From positions 1 through 64,000 of the forward strand of contig NZ_RZNX01000015.1 in the NCBI RefSeq assembly GCF_003994465.1: DNA of 64,000 nucleotides. Direction: 5' to 3'. The DNA comes from Paenibacillus zeisoli (GTDB lineage Bacteria; Bacillota; Bacilli; Paenibacillales; Paenibacillaceae). The notes under the pieces are model-generated. The model was not told where the DNA came from. It searched no databases and saw nothing but the letters and a program-made list of their open reading frames with translations. Shown one piece after another: positions 1 to 7,612 of this stretch. The translations under genes and the position numbers were made by a program. The first letter of the stretch is position 1, and each line of letters opens with the position of its first letter.

Positions 1-132
1 CGTTCCGAGGGATGAGAACCCCAGAGTGGGGGTTCGTCGGAGTAAAGCCCCCCATGCCGGATGGCAGAAGGATGGGCGGAGTCTCGAGCAGTGCGAGAGT
101 ATCCCTCCTGGGACGTCAAAGAAATCTCTCCA
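1..132 (+). repeat. Left-edge copy of the ~150-bp hairpin repeat, inverted relative to the main array
   Basis: This stretch is the reverse complement of the unit repeated at 14866-15660. It has the same ordered elements: a GAACCCC/GGGGTTC hairpin, a CCCAT/ATGGG stem, the GTCTCGAG...GCGAGAG stem, then CCTCCTGGGACG followed by TCAAAGAAATCTCTCC. The unit is cut by the window edge on the left. On the right it stops after the first arm of the AAATCTCTCC hairpin, inside the 3' end of the DinB gene. The sequence ATCCCTCCTGGGACG at about 101-115 is identical to the 3' end of the tRNA-Arg gene at 15661-15734. What lies further left cannot be seen. Confidence 0.85.
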
Positions 133-634
133 CTGGTTCCCGATACCAGAAGAATGCGTAATCGTTCATGGTGGAGGCGTGGCCCAGCTGACGCAGCATT
201 GTAGAGATATTGCCTCTGTGATATGTCCCGTGAATGACCACATGCAGCACAATCTCCGACAAGCGGGTTTGGCGAATTCCCGCGTATGGGTTGTCAAGGA
301 GAAGGGTCTGCTCCAAATCGGACTGGCTTTCGAGCCATTCTTCAAATTGTCCCGCTAACTCAGCAAAGCTATTGACGTATTCGTCCACTGAAGCCAGAAT
401 GCTCCCATTGAGAGGCATGCACATTTGCAGTGCCTCCGGCATGCCAGTGCCTGTCAACACCAGATACCACATCTTATCTACCGCATAGATATGACTAAGG
501 GCATGAGCGATTGTAGGAAAAGAGGAGTTTACTTCTTGACTCAGTACAGAGGGCGGGAGCTGCTTGATTCTCCCAAGGATCGTCTGGTTGGCCCAAATGT
601 GGTATTTAAACATTTCTACTGGATAATTCGTCAT
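116..634 (-). CDS. DinB-family (four-helix bundle) protein
   Basis: A 172-residue protein of the DinB/YfiT-like putative metalloenzyme fold. Members often act as thiol-dependent transferases or as DNA-damage-inducible proteins of unknown role; no substrate can be assigned here. Candidate metal ligands of the usual His triad are His48 (ALSHIY) and His135 and His139 (VIHGTYHRG). The start at 634 is chosen because AAAGGAGA sits just upstream; a longer frame reaching 730 would run through the terminator of the upstream regulator gene. The last residues (ERFL and the stop) are encoded by sequence identical to the hairpin repeat (GGAGAGATTTCTTTGACGTCC), so the C terminus may have been rewritten by repeat insertion or recombination. 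The WYL regulator gene lies upstream on the same strand but is separated by a terminator. Confidence 0.8.
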   Translation of the reverse strand: MTNYPVEMFKYHIWANQTILGRIKQLPPSVLSQEVNSSFPTIAHALSHIYAVDKMWYLVLTGTGMPEALQMCMPLNGSILASVDEYVNSFAELAGQFEEWLESQSDLEQTLLLDNPYAGIRQTRLSEIVLHVVIHGTYHRGNISTMLRQLGHASTMNDYAFFWYREPVERFL

Positions 635-690
635 AATTATCGTCTCCTTTTGGATGGTCATGGATTTGTATTCAAATCTGTTATTAGTAT

Positions 691-727
691 AAAAAAAGAA
701 GTATGACAGCAGTCTGTCATACTTCTT
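691..727 (-). terminator. Rho-independent terminator overlapping the stop codon of the WYL regulator
   Basis: Read on the minus strand, AAGAAGTATGACAG and CTGTCATACTTCTT form a perfect stem with a short loop, followed by a run of T. The TGA stop of the regulator gene (717-719) lies within the stem. Confidence 0.85.
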
Positions 728-1634
728 CATAAAGGTTGAGTGTATTTCTAAGCTGCTCTCTTAAGATCCCTCGCAGTGCGGAGGGTTCAAGGACTTCGGC
801 GCCGCTGCCAAAGCTTAGCAGAATTGCCCAAAGCCAGCGCGCTTCCAGCGGCTTATATACAGGAATCCGCATCGTCATGCTTCCATCCGGATCAAAGTGC
901 TTATCTGCATGATGAAACTGATCCATCACTTCGGCCAAAGCTTCCGCTCTCACCCGAATCACTACGTCCTCCACCTGATCCTGCCATGCGGAGTATGAAT
1001 CCCCGGCCATCGGCGGTACCTCTTGATGAGGCTGAAAGATATCTTGTGACAAGAACACATTCATCATCCGCGATAACTTGAACTCCCGATAATCCTTCCT
1101 TGTTCGGCAGTAACCATACACATACCAATTGCTGTATTTAAAATGAAGCCTCAATGGTTCCATACCACGGGTCGTGCGTTCATTTTGTCCATTGATGTAA
1201 TCAAAACGAATGACATTCCGCTGTATAATAGCTGTGCGTAATAGAGGAAGCACGTCTGGACCAATCCTGTGGGTTGCCAAGTCCACAGATAGACTCGGGG
1301 CCTCATACTCAGGTCCAATCGTTTGCAGCCGTTCAATAGTTCCTTTCACACGCTCGTCTTCAAATACGGAGGAGAGGCTGCTGAGCACGGTGATCAGGGA
1401 ATCGACATCGTAAGAACCGAGTAAACTTCGGTCCATTTTGTATCCGTCCATCATGCCATATCCGCCTTTAATTCCCTGATATGATACGACCGGGAAGCCC
1501 GCTGCACAGATCACATCGATATCCCGGTAGATAGTTCTTTGGGAAACCTGGAACTCCTCAGCCAGCATCGAGGCAGACAGAACTTCGTGATTCAGCAGCT
1601 TATAGATTATGGAGATCAACCGTTCTAATTTCAT
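717..1634 (-). CDS. WYL-domain transcriptional regulator (YafY family)
   Basis: A 305-residue DNA-binding regulator. The N terminus (about residues 1-60) is a DeoR/HTH_11-type winged helix with the recognition segment VSQRTIYRDIDVI. The middle and C-terminal part carries a WYL domain (about 135-210, with the variant NWYVYGYCR) and a WCX-like C terminus. WYL domains sense ligands such as nucleotides or nucleic acid. Many family members regulate the gene next to them, here possibly the DinB gene just downstream, but the terminator between them argues against simple co-transcription. The start at 1634 is supported by GGAGGATATAG just before ATG. Target and ligand are unknown. Confidence 0.88.
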   Translation of the reverse strand: MKLERLISIIYKLLNHEVLSASMLAEEFQVSQRTIYRDIDVICAAGFPVVSYQGIKGGYGMMDGYKMDRSLLGSYDVDSLITVLSSLSSVFEDERVKGTIERLQTIGPEYEAPSLSVDLATHRIGPDVLPLLRTAIIQRNVIRFDYINGQNERTTRGMEPLRLHFKYSNWYVYGYCRTRKDYREFKLSRMMNVFLSQDIFQPHQEVPPMAGDSYSAWQDQVEDVVIRVRAEALAEVMDQFHHADKHFDPDGSMTMRIPVYKPLEARWLWAILLSFGSGAEVLEPSALRGILREQLRNTLNLYEEV

Positions 1635-1682
1635 CTATATCCTCCAGTCGTCCCATTTTATATCTAATTTCTAAGGAGAGAC

Positions 1683-3035
1683 TTATTGCGTACCCGTAAC
1701 TACGAAGCTGAAGCGGGCTCCGCCAAGTGGAGACCTTCCGCATACCATCCGGGCTCCCATTCGCTCCGCAATTTGATAGCAAATGGCGAGTCCAAGACCT
1801 GTGACCCCATGCTGGCCCTTATAGAAGCGATTGAAGATAGCTTCGTATTCATCCTCAGGGACTCCGTCGCCATCATCATCAATATGGATACTCCAATCGA
1901 GCTGTTCGAGTAAGGCTTGGCTGTTAGCTCCAAACTCAGCTTCAATCCGAATAACAATGCGGCTCCGAGCATGCCGGACCGCGTTCTGGAGCAGGTTCAC
2001 CAGCACCTGAAAGATCTGCTCCGCAGGCAAAGTGACATTAACCGATTCGCCTATAACCTCAATAATAACATGGCGCTCTGAAGCCGCAGGAGCGAGCAGA
2101 TCTGCAGCCTGCTCGGCCATGTTTCTTAGGTCTTCTTTACTCAGTGTCCAGGGATCATCCAGCGACTCAAGCCGGGACAATTGCAATAAGCGCTCGACCA
2201 TATGAATCATTCGCCGCGCTTCCTTGCTGATGACTTCAAGGCCCTGATCCACACTGACTACCTGATCTTTAATAGCCATGGAATAACCTTGAATGGACAT
2301 GAGCGGCGTCCTTAGTTCATGTGAGACATTTTGCAGAAATTCGATTTGATAGACCTGATGTCGATCGATTCTCTGGGACATTTCCTGAAAAGTAGCGATA
2401 AGCTCGCCAATCTCCGTCCCGTCGGCCTTCGGAAGGACCGGATTATGCGGCCGATAGGGTTCGTATTGACTTACTGCTTCGGTCAGCTTTTTCAGAGGGC
2501 GTGTTGTTTTCCATACAACGAGAAGTCCGATCGCCAGAACGAAGAGAAAACTGCCCAGAATGGCATAAATCGTGGTACTCAGCAGCTGCCCGACAATAGC
2601 ACGGAGAGAAGAAAGAGGCGCAAATACGATAATTTGAAGCGATGGCTCCTCATCGAGCTTTTTGGTGGCATAGAGCATTTCCCTGTTGTCGAGCTCCACC
2701 ACACCATCTTCTTCTAGTATAGGCACATGTAATTGGGCATTAATTTTCCTCGGGTCACTTGCGGCAATAATGACATGTTTATCATTCAAAATCAAAAAAT
2801 CCGCATCATACAGCTTATCTTTGAACCTCAGCTTTAAGTCCTTGTCATCAATGTCCGAGATATTTCCATCGTTAAGAATCTGAATGGCCTTATCAATCTG
2901 GCTGTGAAGTTCCGTCTTGGCTTGGTCCACCGTGAGGCTGTGAATCAGCCTGACAAACAGAAATACCGTGATGCCCACGGTGATGAACATCCCGGCAATC
3001 AAGGAGAGCAGCACCCGGCCTCTGAGTGTTCTCAT
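1683..3035 (-). CDS. Sensor histidine kinase, two-component system
   Basis: A 450-residue membrane kinase. TM1 spans about residues 8-30, an extracellular sensor region about 31-150, TM2 about 151-175, HAMP about 176-230, then HisKA with the phosphorylated His239 in FLQNVSHELRTPL. A HATPase_c domain follows with the N box (LLQNAVRHAR), the G1 box (DDDGDGVPEDE) and the G2 box (GVTGLGLAIC). Its start overlaps the stop of the response regulator (ATGA), indicating translational coupling and a cognate pair. The extracellular loop has a PAS/Cache-like size but the signal is unknown. The neighbouring secreted Lys-rich protein and ABC exporter hint at cell-envelope sensing; that is inference only. 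Confidence 0.92.
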   Translation of the reverse strand: MRTLRGRVLLSLIAGMFITVGITVFLFVRLIHSLTVDQAKTELHSQIDKAIQILNDGNISDIDDKDLKLRFKDKLYDADFLILNDKHVIIAASDPRKINAQLHVPILEEDGVVELDNREMLYATKKLDEEPSLQIIVFAPLSSLRAIVGQLLSTTIYAILGSFLFVLAIGLLVVWKTTRPLKKLTEAVSQYEPYRPHNPVLPKADGTEIGELIATFQEMSQRIDRHQVYQIEFLQNVSHELRTPLMSIQGYSMAIKDQVVSVDQGLEVISKEARRMIHMVERLLQLSRLESLDDPWTLSKEDLRNMAEQAADLLAPAASERHVIIEVIGESVNVTLPAEQIFQVLVNLLQNAVRHARSRIVIRIEAEFGANSQALLEQLDWSIHIDDDGDGVPEDEYEAIFNRFYKGQHGVTGLGLAICYQIAERMGARMVCGRSPLGGARFSFVVTGTQ

Positions 3036-3730
3036 CCCGTTTTTACCAAGGCCTTATAGCCATATCCCCACAAGGTATCAATCTGGAACGAGGCTGCATG
3101 CTCGGAAAGCTTCTTGCGAAGCCTCTTGACCAAATCATCAACCACCCTTACATCCCCAAGATAATCAAAATGCCAGACCTGCTGGATAAGCTGTTCACGG
3201 GTGAAAGGCCGTTCAAGATGTTTGGCGAAAAATACTAACAGTTCATACTCCCGAGAAGTGAGGGCGAGATCGGTCTCTTCTACAGCTACTTTACGGTACT
3301 CCTCATTCACCTTTAAATTCCCTGCTTGAATGACTTTGGAGGAGACTGCTGGATCTTGATCCTGTCCGAGCCGGACAAGGCGAAGCATTGATTTCACCCG
3401 TCCTACCAGTTCCCTGGGGTTAAAGGGCTTGGTGAGGAAGTCGTTACAGCCCAGCTCCAATCCAATAATCCGGTCCATCTCATCCCCTCGTGCTGAGATC
3501 ATAATGATAGGCATTTCTGTAAAAGTCCGCAGTTCGGTCAGCAGCGTTAATCCATTTATGCCCGGCATCATGATATCCAGGACCAGGAAATCCGGCTTGT
3601 GCATGCGCACTTCCTCAATTAAGTGCTCTCCGTCCGGATATTCCGTGACATGAAAATCCTCTTTGCGCAAATACTCAGAGATCAGCCGCAGAATGGAAGG
3701 ATCATCATCGACTACGAAAATGCTTGTCAT
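3032..3730 (-). CDS. OmpR/PhoB-family response regulator
   Basis: A 232-residue DNA-binding response regulator. The receiver domain (about 1-115) has the acidic pocket DDD at 8-10, the phosphoacceptor Asp52 (LVLDIMMPG) and the conserved Lys in FLTKPFNPRE. The winged-helix effector domain (about 130-230) ends in the typical VRVVDDLVKRLRKKL and GYGYK motifs. It precedes and overlaps the histidine kinase gene by four bases. GGAGAGGAGGAG upstream of the ATG at 3730 supports the start. The regulon is not apparent from the sequence. Confidence 0.93.
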   Translation of the reverse strand: MTSIFVVDDDPSILRLISEYLRKEDFHVTEYPDGEHLIEEVRMHKPDFLVLDIMMPGINGLTLLTELRTFTEMPIIMISARGDEMDRIIGLELGCNDFLTKPFNPRELVGRVKSMLRLVRLGQDQDPAVSSKVIQAGNLKVNEEYRKVAVEETDLALTSREYELLVFFAKHLERPFTREQLIQQVWHFDYLGDVRVVDDLVKRLRKKLSEHAASFQIDTLWGYGYKALVKTG

Positions 3731-3786
3731 CAGCTCACTCCTCCTCTCCCAGAATGTACTAGACTCTTGTTACAATCTACCAAAAA

Positions 3787-3823
3787 CAAGCAAAAACGGA
3801 AAGGCTTTAAGCCTTCCCGTCTC
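3787..3823 (-). terminator. Terminator after the Lys/Ala/His-rich protein gene
   Basis: On the minus strand CGGGAAGGCTT and AAGCCTTTCCG form an 11-bp stem (one G-U pair) followed by TTTTTGCTTGTTTTT. It separates the small secreted protein gene from the two-component operon. Confidence 0.85.
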
Positions 3824-3832
3824 TAGCTCAGC

Positions 3833-4231
3833 CTATTTTTTTGTAGTTTTCTTGGCGGCTACTTTCTTGTGTGTAGTATGCTTGGCTGCTGTTGATCTAT
3901 GATGAACTTTCTTTACATGCTTGTGATGCTTCTTGTGAACGGCTTTGGTTGTTTTCGCCTTTTTCACAACGGCCTTCTGGGAGGCCTTCTTCACAGCAGG
4001 TTTGGCAGCTGTCTTCTTGTCTGTCTTGACCGGAGCCGGCTTGGTGGAACTCTTAACGGCAGATGCAGCTGACTTAATCTTAACCGGCGATTTGGCTGAA
4101 GCCGTTACTGCTGCCTTGGCCGCAGGCTTAACGGATGGGGCTTTAGCCGGGCTAGCCATCGCACTGGTCGCGCCTCCTACCAAACTCACAACCGTTAATA
4201 GAGCCACCAGATTCTTTTTCCAATTCAACAT
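3833..4231 (-). CDS. Secreted Lys/Ala/His-rich low-complexity protein
   Basis: A 132-residue protein with an N-terminal signal peptide (basic start LNWKK, a hydrophobic core to about residue 22, and an AMA/SP-type cleavage site). The mature part is almost entirely Lys, Ala, Pro, Ser, Thr and Val in histone-H1-like repeats, then a His/Lys cluster (KKHHKHVKKVHHR) and a Lys-rich tail. It contains no Cys and would be strongly cationic. It resembles the Lys/Ala-rich proteins often mislabelled histone-like in Paenibacillus. Because it is exported it more likely binds wall teichoic acid, nucleic acid or metal outside the cell. AGAGGTG with good spacing favours ATG at 4231 over the upstream GTG at 4240. 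Function is unknown. Confidence 0.75.
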   Translation of the reverse strand: MLNWKKNLVALLTVVSLVGGATSAMASPAKAPSVKPAAKAAVTASAKSPVKIKSAASAVKSSTKPAPVKTDKKTAAKPAVKKASQKAVVKKAKTTKAVHKKHHKHVKKVHHRSTAAKHTTHKKVAAKKTTKK

Positions 4232-4246
4232 GAGTATCACCTCTTT

Positions 4247-4267
4247 CTAAGATTAATCTCATCTTAG
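4247..4267 (-). promoter_or_regulatory. 21-bp palindrome in the leader of the Lys-rich protein gene
   Basis: CTAAGAT and ATCTTAG arms flank a 7-bp centre just upstream of the ribosome binding site. It may be an operator or a small leader hairpin. No function can be assigned. Confidence 0.45.
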
Positions 4268-4323
4268 CAAGACCTGGTGAGAGGCCCATGTGAGAATTGT
4301 GAAAAAAGTATATGAATAGGCAT

Positions 4324-4986
4324 TTACCTGGAAGCCAGACCGTGGAGGATGAACTGAATCGTCTGCTCAATCTCCTGCTCTTCATCCCACGGTAGCTCAG
4401 GAGCGAGGAGAAGGTGAAAGATAAACAGACCGACGGCGGAAGAGATAGCAAAGCGGATCGCCGCCAAAGTAGGGACTTCCAGCAGTTCCCCTTTGTCCTG
4501 GAAATGCTTCACTATCTTCTGGAACCGCTCAAAAATTTTCGCGCCGATATGTTCTATAAATTGCTCCTTCAAGGCTGGCTGAAACGGAATCTCCTGAAGC
4601 AGAATTTTAATAATCTTAAGGTGCTTGCGCGCAAAGGCGAGGCGGTTGATCAGAACCGCTCTCAGGAAAGCTTCGAAGGTTGGATAATCCTTTTCCAGCA
4701 CATCGTTGAAATTATTAAGAATGAACGGGGCAAGCAGCTTGCCCATCATCGGAGTTACGATCGAGAGCAGCAGATCCTTCTTCGTCTTGTAGTGACGGAA
4801 GATGGTTCCTTCCGCAACACCTGCCATCTGTGCGATTTCACTGGTAGAGGCTGCGGCATATCCTTTTTGCGAAAAGACTTCAACAGCCGCTTCGATAATC
4901 TTCAGCTGTTTGTCGGTGAATTTCCGGTCCTCGGTGTGAAGCAGCGCTTCCAGCCAAGGTTCGAGCGGCTCCTGATGCTGCGGCAT
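4324..4986 (-). CDS. TetR/AcrR-family transcriptional regulator
   Basis: A 220-residue regulator. The N-terminal HTH (about residues 20-66) contains TSEIAQMAGVAEGTIFRHY, typical of TetR proteins. The C-terminal helices would bind a ligand. It is the last gene of the ABC-2 exporter operon (67 bases after the permease stop), so it probably represses that operon through the palindrome at 6834-6847. AGGAGG with 9-base spacing supports ATG at 4986 rather than the TTG nine bases upstream. The ligand is unknown; drug or lipid export is typical of this gene arrangement. Confidence 0.88.
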   Translation of the reverse strand: MPQHQEPLEPWLEALLHTEDRKFTDKQLKIIEAAVEVFSQKGYAAASTSEIAQMAGVAEGTIFRHYKTKKDLLLSIVTPMMGKLLAPFILNNFNDVLEKDYPTFEAFLRAVLINRLAFARKHLKIIKILLQEIPFQPALKEQFIEHIGAKIFERFQKIVKHFQDKGELLEVPTLAAIRFAISSAVGLFIFHLLLAPELPWDEEQEIEQTIQFILHGLASR

Positions 4987-5053
4987 GATGGTCAACCTCC
5001 TGTATCCCGTATTCGGATTAATCTTCGTATTCTACCACATTTTGCACATGTCA

Positions 5054-6082
5054 TTAAATCTTCCGATATTTACGCAGGGCTATGATATTAAGAAGGATGA
5101 ACAGAGCCGAGAAGCCGGTGAGCACATAGACATCCAGAGCTATCGCATTCCAACCCAGCCCGCGAATCATGACATCGCTGAGTCCTTTCGTTCCATAGGT
5201 CAGCGGCATGATGACTTCCAGCTTGCGGAGCCAATCCGGAAGGGTATCCATCGGGAAGAGACCCGACAGGAATAATTGCGGCACGATAATGAGAGGAACG
5301 AACTGAATCATCTGGAGCTCATTATTTGCATATGCGGAGATGAGTGTCCCTAAGGTTAAAGCGCTCAAGGACATGAGCAGGGTCAGCAGGATGACCAGTC
5401 CAAAGGAGCCTACCATCATGATTCCAAGGACCTTGGTACAGAACCATGAAATGAGGAGTGCCTGGATAATGGTGAATATCCCGAACCCGCCTACATACCC
5501 GAGCACAATTTCATACCGCTTAAGCGGGGTGGCCAGTAATCGTTCTAGGGTTCCTGTCGTTCTCTCTCTGAGGAAGGAGACCCCTGCAATCAGAAATACA
5601 AAGAAGAAGATGAAGAACCCGATAAGTATAGGGCCGAACTGGTCAATGCTGGTCATATTCTCTGAGCCATGAAGATAAGTAATGACTGGTTTGAAGGATG
5701 CTGACTGGTGTGAGAAATGTTCCGCTGCTTTCTGCACAGCCTGAAGCACGGCTCGGTTCACCGCAGGCTCACTGCCTTCAAGCTTGACCTTGGGTACCTG
5801 TCCGTCAATCGTGATGAGTGCATCAATCGTCCGATCGCTCAGCGCGGCTTCAGCCAGATCTTCCCGCTCATAATTTATAGTAACAGCCCCTTCAGACTGT
5901 AAGCTTGACGACAATACTGAAGGCGCACTCAGGAGACCCAGTGTAGGCTTATATTCCTTCCCGTTAAAAACAAGGTTCATCAGGGTCAGAACGAATAGGG
6001 GAGCAATCAGCATCAAGGCGAGAGTCCGTTTGTCCCGGCGAAATTGGCGTAGAATCCGAATGACGATAGCGGATATTTTCAT
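5054..6082 (-). CDS. ABC-2 type transporter permease
   Basis: A 342-residue membrane subunit of an exporter. One N-terminal membrane helix (about 20-38) is followed by a large extracytoplasmic domain (about 40-155) and five C-terminal helices, the layout of the ABC2_membrane_3/YhgE-like branch. It contains the conserved RERTTGTLERLLATP coupling segment after the second helix. Its start overlaps the stop of the ATPase gene (ATGA), so the two form one transporter. Such TetR-linked pairs usually give resistance to antibiotics or detergents; the substrate is not deducible here. Confidence 0.9.
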   Translation of the reverse strand: MKISAIVIRILRQFRRDKRTLALMLIAPLFVLTLMNLVFNGKEYKPTLGLLSAPSVLSSSLQSEGAVTINYEREDLAEAALSDRTIDALITIDGQVPKVKLEGSEPAVNRAVLQAVQKAAEHFSHQSASFKPVITYLHGSENMTSIDQFGPILIGFFIFFFVFLIAGVSFLRERTTGTLERLLATPLKRYEIVLGYVGGFGIFTIIQALLISWFCTKVLGIMMVGSFGLVILLTLLMSLSALTLGTLISAYANNELQMIQFVPLIIVPQLFLSGLFPMDTLPDWLRKLEVIMPLTYGTKGLSDVMIRGLGWNAIALDVYVLTGFSALFILLNIIALRKYRKI

Positions 6083-6810
6083 GCTTGATGACCTCCATAA
6101 TACACAAATGCCTCTTCAATAGAATCGGTGCCCGTCTTAGAGATCAGCTCTCCAGGTGTATCCACCGCCAGCAGCCTGCCTTCCCGGATCATCCCCAGCC
6201 GATCACATTTCTCAGCTTCATCCATGACGTGTGTAGTCAGCAGAATCGTAGTTCCTTGTTCATTTAGCAATTTAAGTTCCTTCCAGATCGCTTGACGAAG
6301 CAGGGGATCAATCCCGACGGTGGGTTCATCCAGCACAAGAATGGGAGGCTGGTGAAGAAGGGCTGCAGCAAGAGAGAGACGGCGCTTCATCCCCCCAGAG
6401 TATTGATCTACCCGTTTATCCAGATGTTTCTCCAAGGCAACAATTTCAGCGACCTCCATAATGCGCTTACGCAGAGAGGCTCCTTTCAAGCCATATAATG
6501 CACCGAAAAACTCCAGGTTCTCCTTGGCACTCAGCTCGGTGTACAGGGCATCGGATTGAGCCATATAGCCGATTTGATTCAGCATGGAGAGCTTTGGCAT
6601 TAGCGTGCCTTGAACATGGACCTGGCCTGTCGTAGCTTGCAGCGTTCCCGTAAAGAGCTTAACCAGGGTGGTCTTCCCGGACCCTGAAGGTCCCAGAAGC
6701 CCAAATGTCTCCGCAGAGTGAATCGCAAGCGTAATGTCCTCCAGCACAGTCTTGTTCCCGAAACGCTTGCTGACCCCTGCGGCCGTAACGACATCTGGAA
6801 AATCAGACAT
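6079..6810 (-). CDS. ABC transporter ATP-binding protein
   Basis: A 243-residue ATPase of the DrrA/CcmA type. Walker [10 protein letters not shown] is at about 40-48, the signature motif is YSGGMKRRLSLAAAL, Walker B is ILVLDEPTVGIDP, and the switch His is in LLTTHVMDEAEKC. It heads the operon ATPase-permease-tetR, transcribed leftwards from the promoter at 6857-6885. GGAGTGTTACT precedes the ATG. Confidence 0.93.
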   Translation of the reverse strand: MSDFPDVVTAAGVSKRFGNKTVLEDITLAIHSAETFGLLGPSGSGKTTLVKLFTGTLQATTGQVHVQGTLMPKLSMLNQIGYMAQSDALYTELSAKENLEFFGALYGLKGASLRKRIMEVAEIVALEKHLDKRVDQYSGGMKRRLSLAAALLHQPPILVLDEPTVGIDPLLRQAIWKELKLLNEQGTTILLTTHVMDEAEKCDRLGMIREGRLLAVDTPGELISKTGTDSIEEAFVYYGGHQA

Positions 6811-6833
6811 AGTAACACTCCTTTAACATAATG

Positions 6834-6847
6834 AGTGAGTACTTACT
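6834..6847 (-). promoter_or_regulatory. Candidate TetR operator
   Basis: AGTGAGTACTTACT is a near-perfect 14-bp inverted repeat around AGTACT, with one mismatched pair. It lies just downstream of the -10 box and upstream of the ribosome binding site of the ABC ATPase gene, a position where bound repressor would block transcription. Confidence 0.5.
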
Positions 6848-6856
6848 TTTGAACTG

Positions 6857-6885
6857 AGTATATCCGACGTTCCTGAATTTGTAAA
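6857..6885 (-). promoter_or_regulatory. Sigma-A promoter of the ABC exporter-tetR operon
   Basis: On the minus strand: -35 TTTACA, 17-bp spacer, -10 TATACT. It sits between the PilZ-gene terminator and the ATPase start. Confidence 0.75.
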
Positions 6886-6890
6886 TGGAT

Positions 6891-6925
6891 AAAAAGAAAA
6901 GATTGCCGGGTTGAATCGGCAATCT
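6891..6925 (-). terminator. Terminator of the PilZ gene
   Basis: AAGATTGCCG and CGGCAATCTT form a 10-bp stem, followed on the minus strand by TTCTTTTTATCC. Confidence 0.8.
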
Positions 6926-6938
6926 TGATTTGCAGCGT

Positions 6939-7319
6939 TTATATCACTTTAATTTTCTTGTTTCCAGCGAGTGTTCTTAATTCCGCATTTATCTTCTCTT
7001 TCTCGTCATCTTCGAGCAATAGAGACAGGCCGTAGTGAAAGAAAGGGGGTTCGAGTTGGCGCTGCCAGCGGATTTGGGCATTGAAATCATATTCTTCTTC
7101 ACTAAACTTAAGGCGCAGAACTCCTTTGATAGAATTGGAAGAAGCATGAAGATCAAGCGGGGTCCGAATTTTGCAGCCCCCCTTGCTGATATCAATTAAG
7201 TCAACCTCAGCCAGCTTACTTGTGATGGCCGTACCATTAATCTCGGAAATCCGAATCCAGCAGCTCATAGGTACTTCCATAGAGTAGCGGAAAGGTTCTT
7301 TTCTATTATTGTTGCTCAT
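6939..7319 (-). CDS. PilZ-domain protein (putative cyclic-di-GMP receptor)
   Basis: A 126-residue single-domain protein. The cyclic-di-GMP binding signature appears as an N-terminal basic segment (RKEPFR, residues 6-11) and the loop DISKGG (DxSxxG). The rest fits a PilZ beta barrel (VLRLKFSEEEYDFNAQIRW). The first motif is RxxxxR rather than strict RxxxR, so binding is likely but not certain. It is a monocistronic gene with its own terminator. The 293 bases upstream are AT-rich and shared with the divergent phosphate operon. Confidence 0.75.
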   Translation of the reverse strand: MSNNNRKEPFRYSMEVPMSCWIRISEINGTAITSKLAEVDLIDISKGGCKIRTPLDLHASSNSIKGVLRLKFSEEEYDFNAQIRWQRQLEPPFFHYGLSLLLEDDEKEKINAELRTLAGNKKIKVI

Positions 7320-7497
7320 AGCCCCTCCAGAACATAGGTGTATAACGCCATTATATCTAAAAATTGGATTCTATTAAACTTTATAATTTTTTATATAGGT
7401 ATATCTACATGGAACTAAACATTGGTTATGTTTTAGTTTATTCCATATATATCATATTTTAAATATATTTCTATGGTCACGGGTCTATTTTCCTAAA

Positions 7498-7565
7498 TTC
7501 ACATAAATTTATTCAATAATTTAACAATCCATTACAAACTACCAGAATTCTTTTAACAATATTAT
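7498..7565 (+). promoter_or_regulatory. Candidate Pho box and -10 region
   Basis: Repeats of the PhoP-type TT(A/C)A(A/C)A hexamer: TTAACA at 7521-7526, TTACAA at 7532-7537 (11-base phase) and TTAACA at 7553-7558 (two turns later). Weaker elements (TCACAT, TATTCA) lie on the same phase upstream. TATTAT at 7560-7565 can serve as -10. The position upstream of a pst operon supports phosphate-starvation control. Confidence 0.55.
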
Positions 7566-7612
7566 ATGAAAATGACATCATAGCACTTATGTATTAGGAA
7601 AAGGGTGAGCTG

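Noticed and set aside
26-358. 110-codon plus-strand open frame at the left edge
   Set aside because: It runs through the hairpin repeat and antisense to the DinB gene.
3945-4250. 101-codon open frame antisense to the Lys-rich protein gene
   Set aside because: It is a hydrophobic shadow of the Lys/Ala-rich codons; the minus-strand frame has the signal peptide and ribosome binding site.
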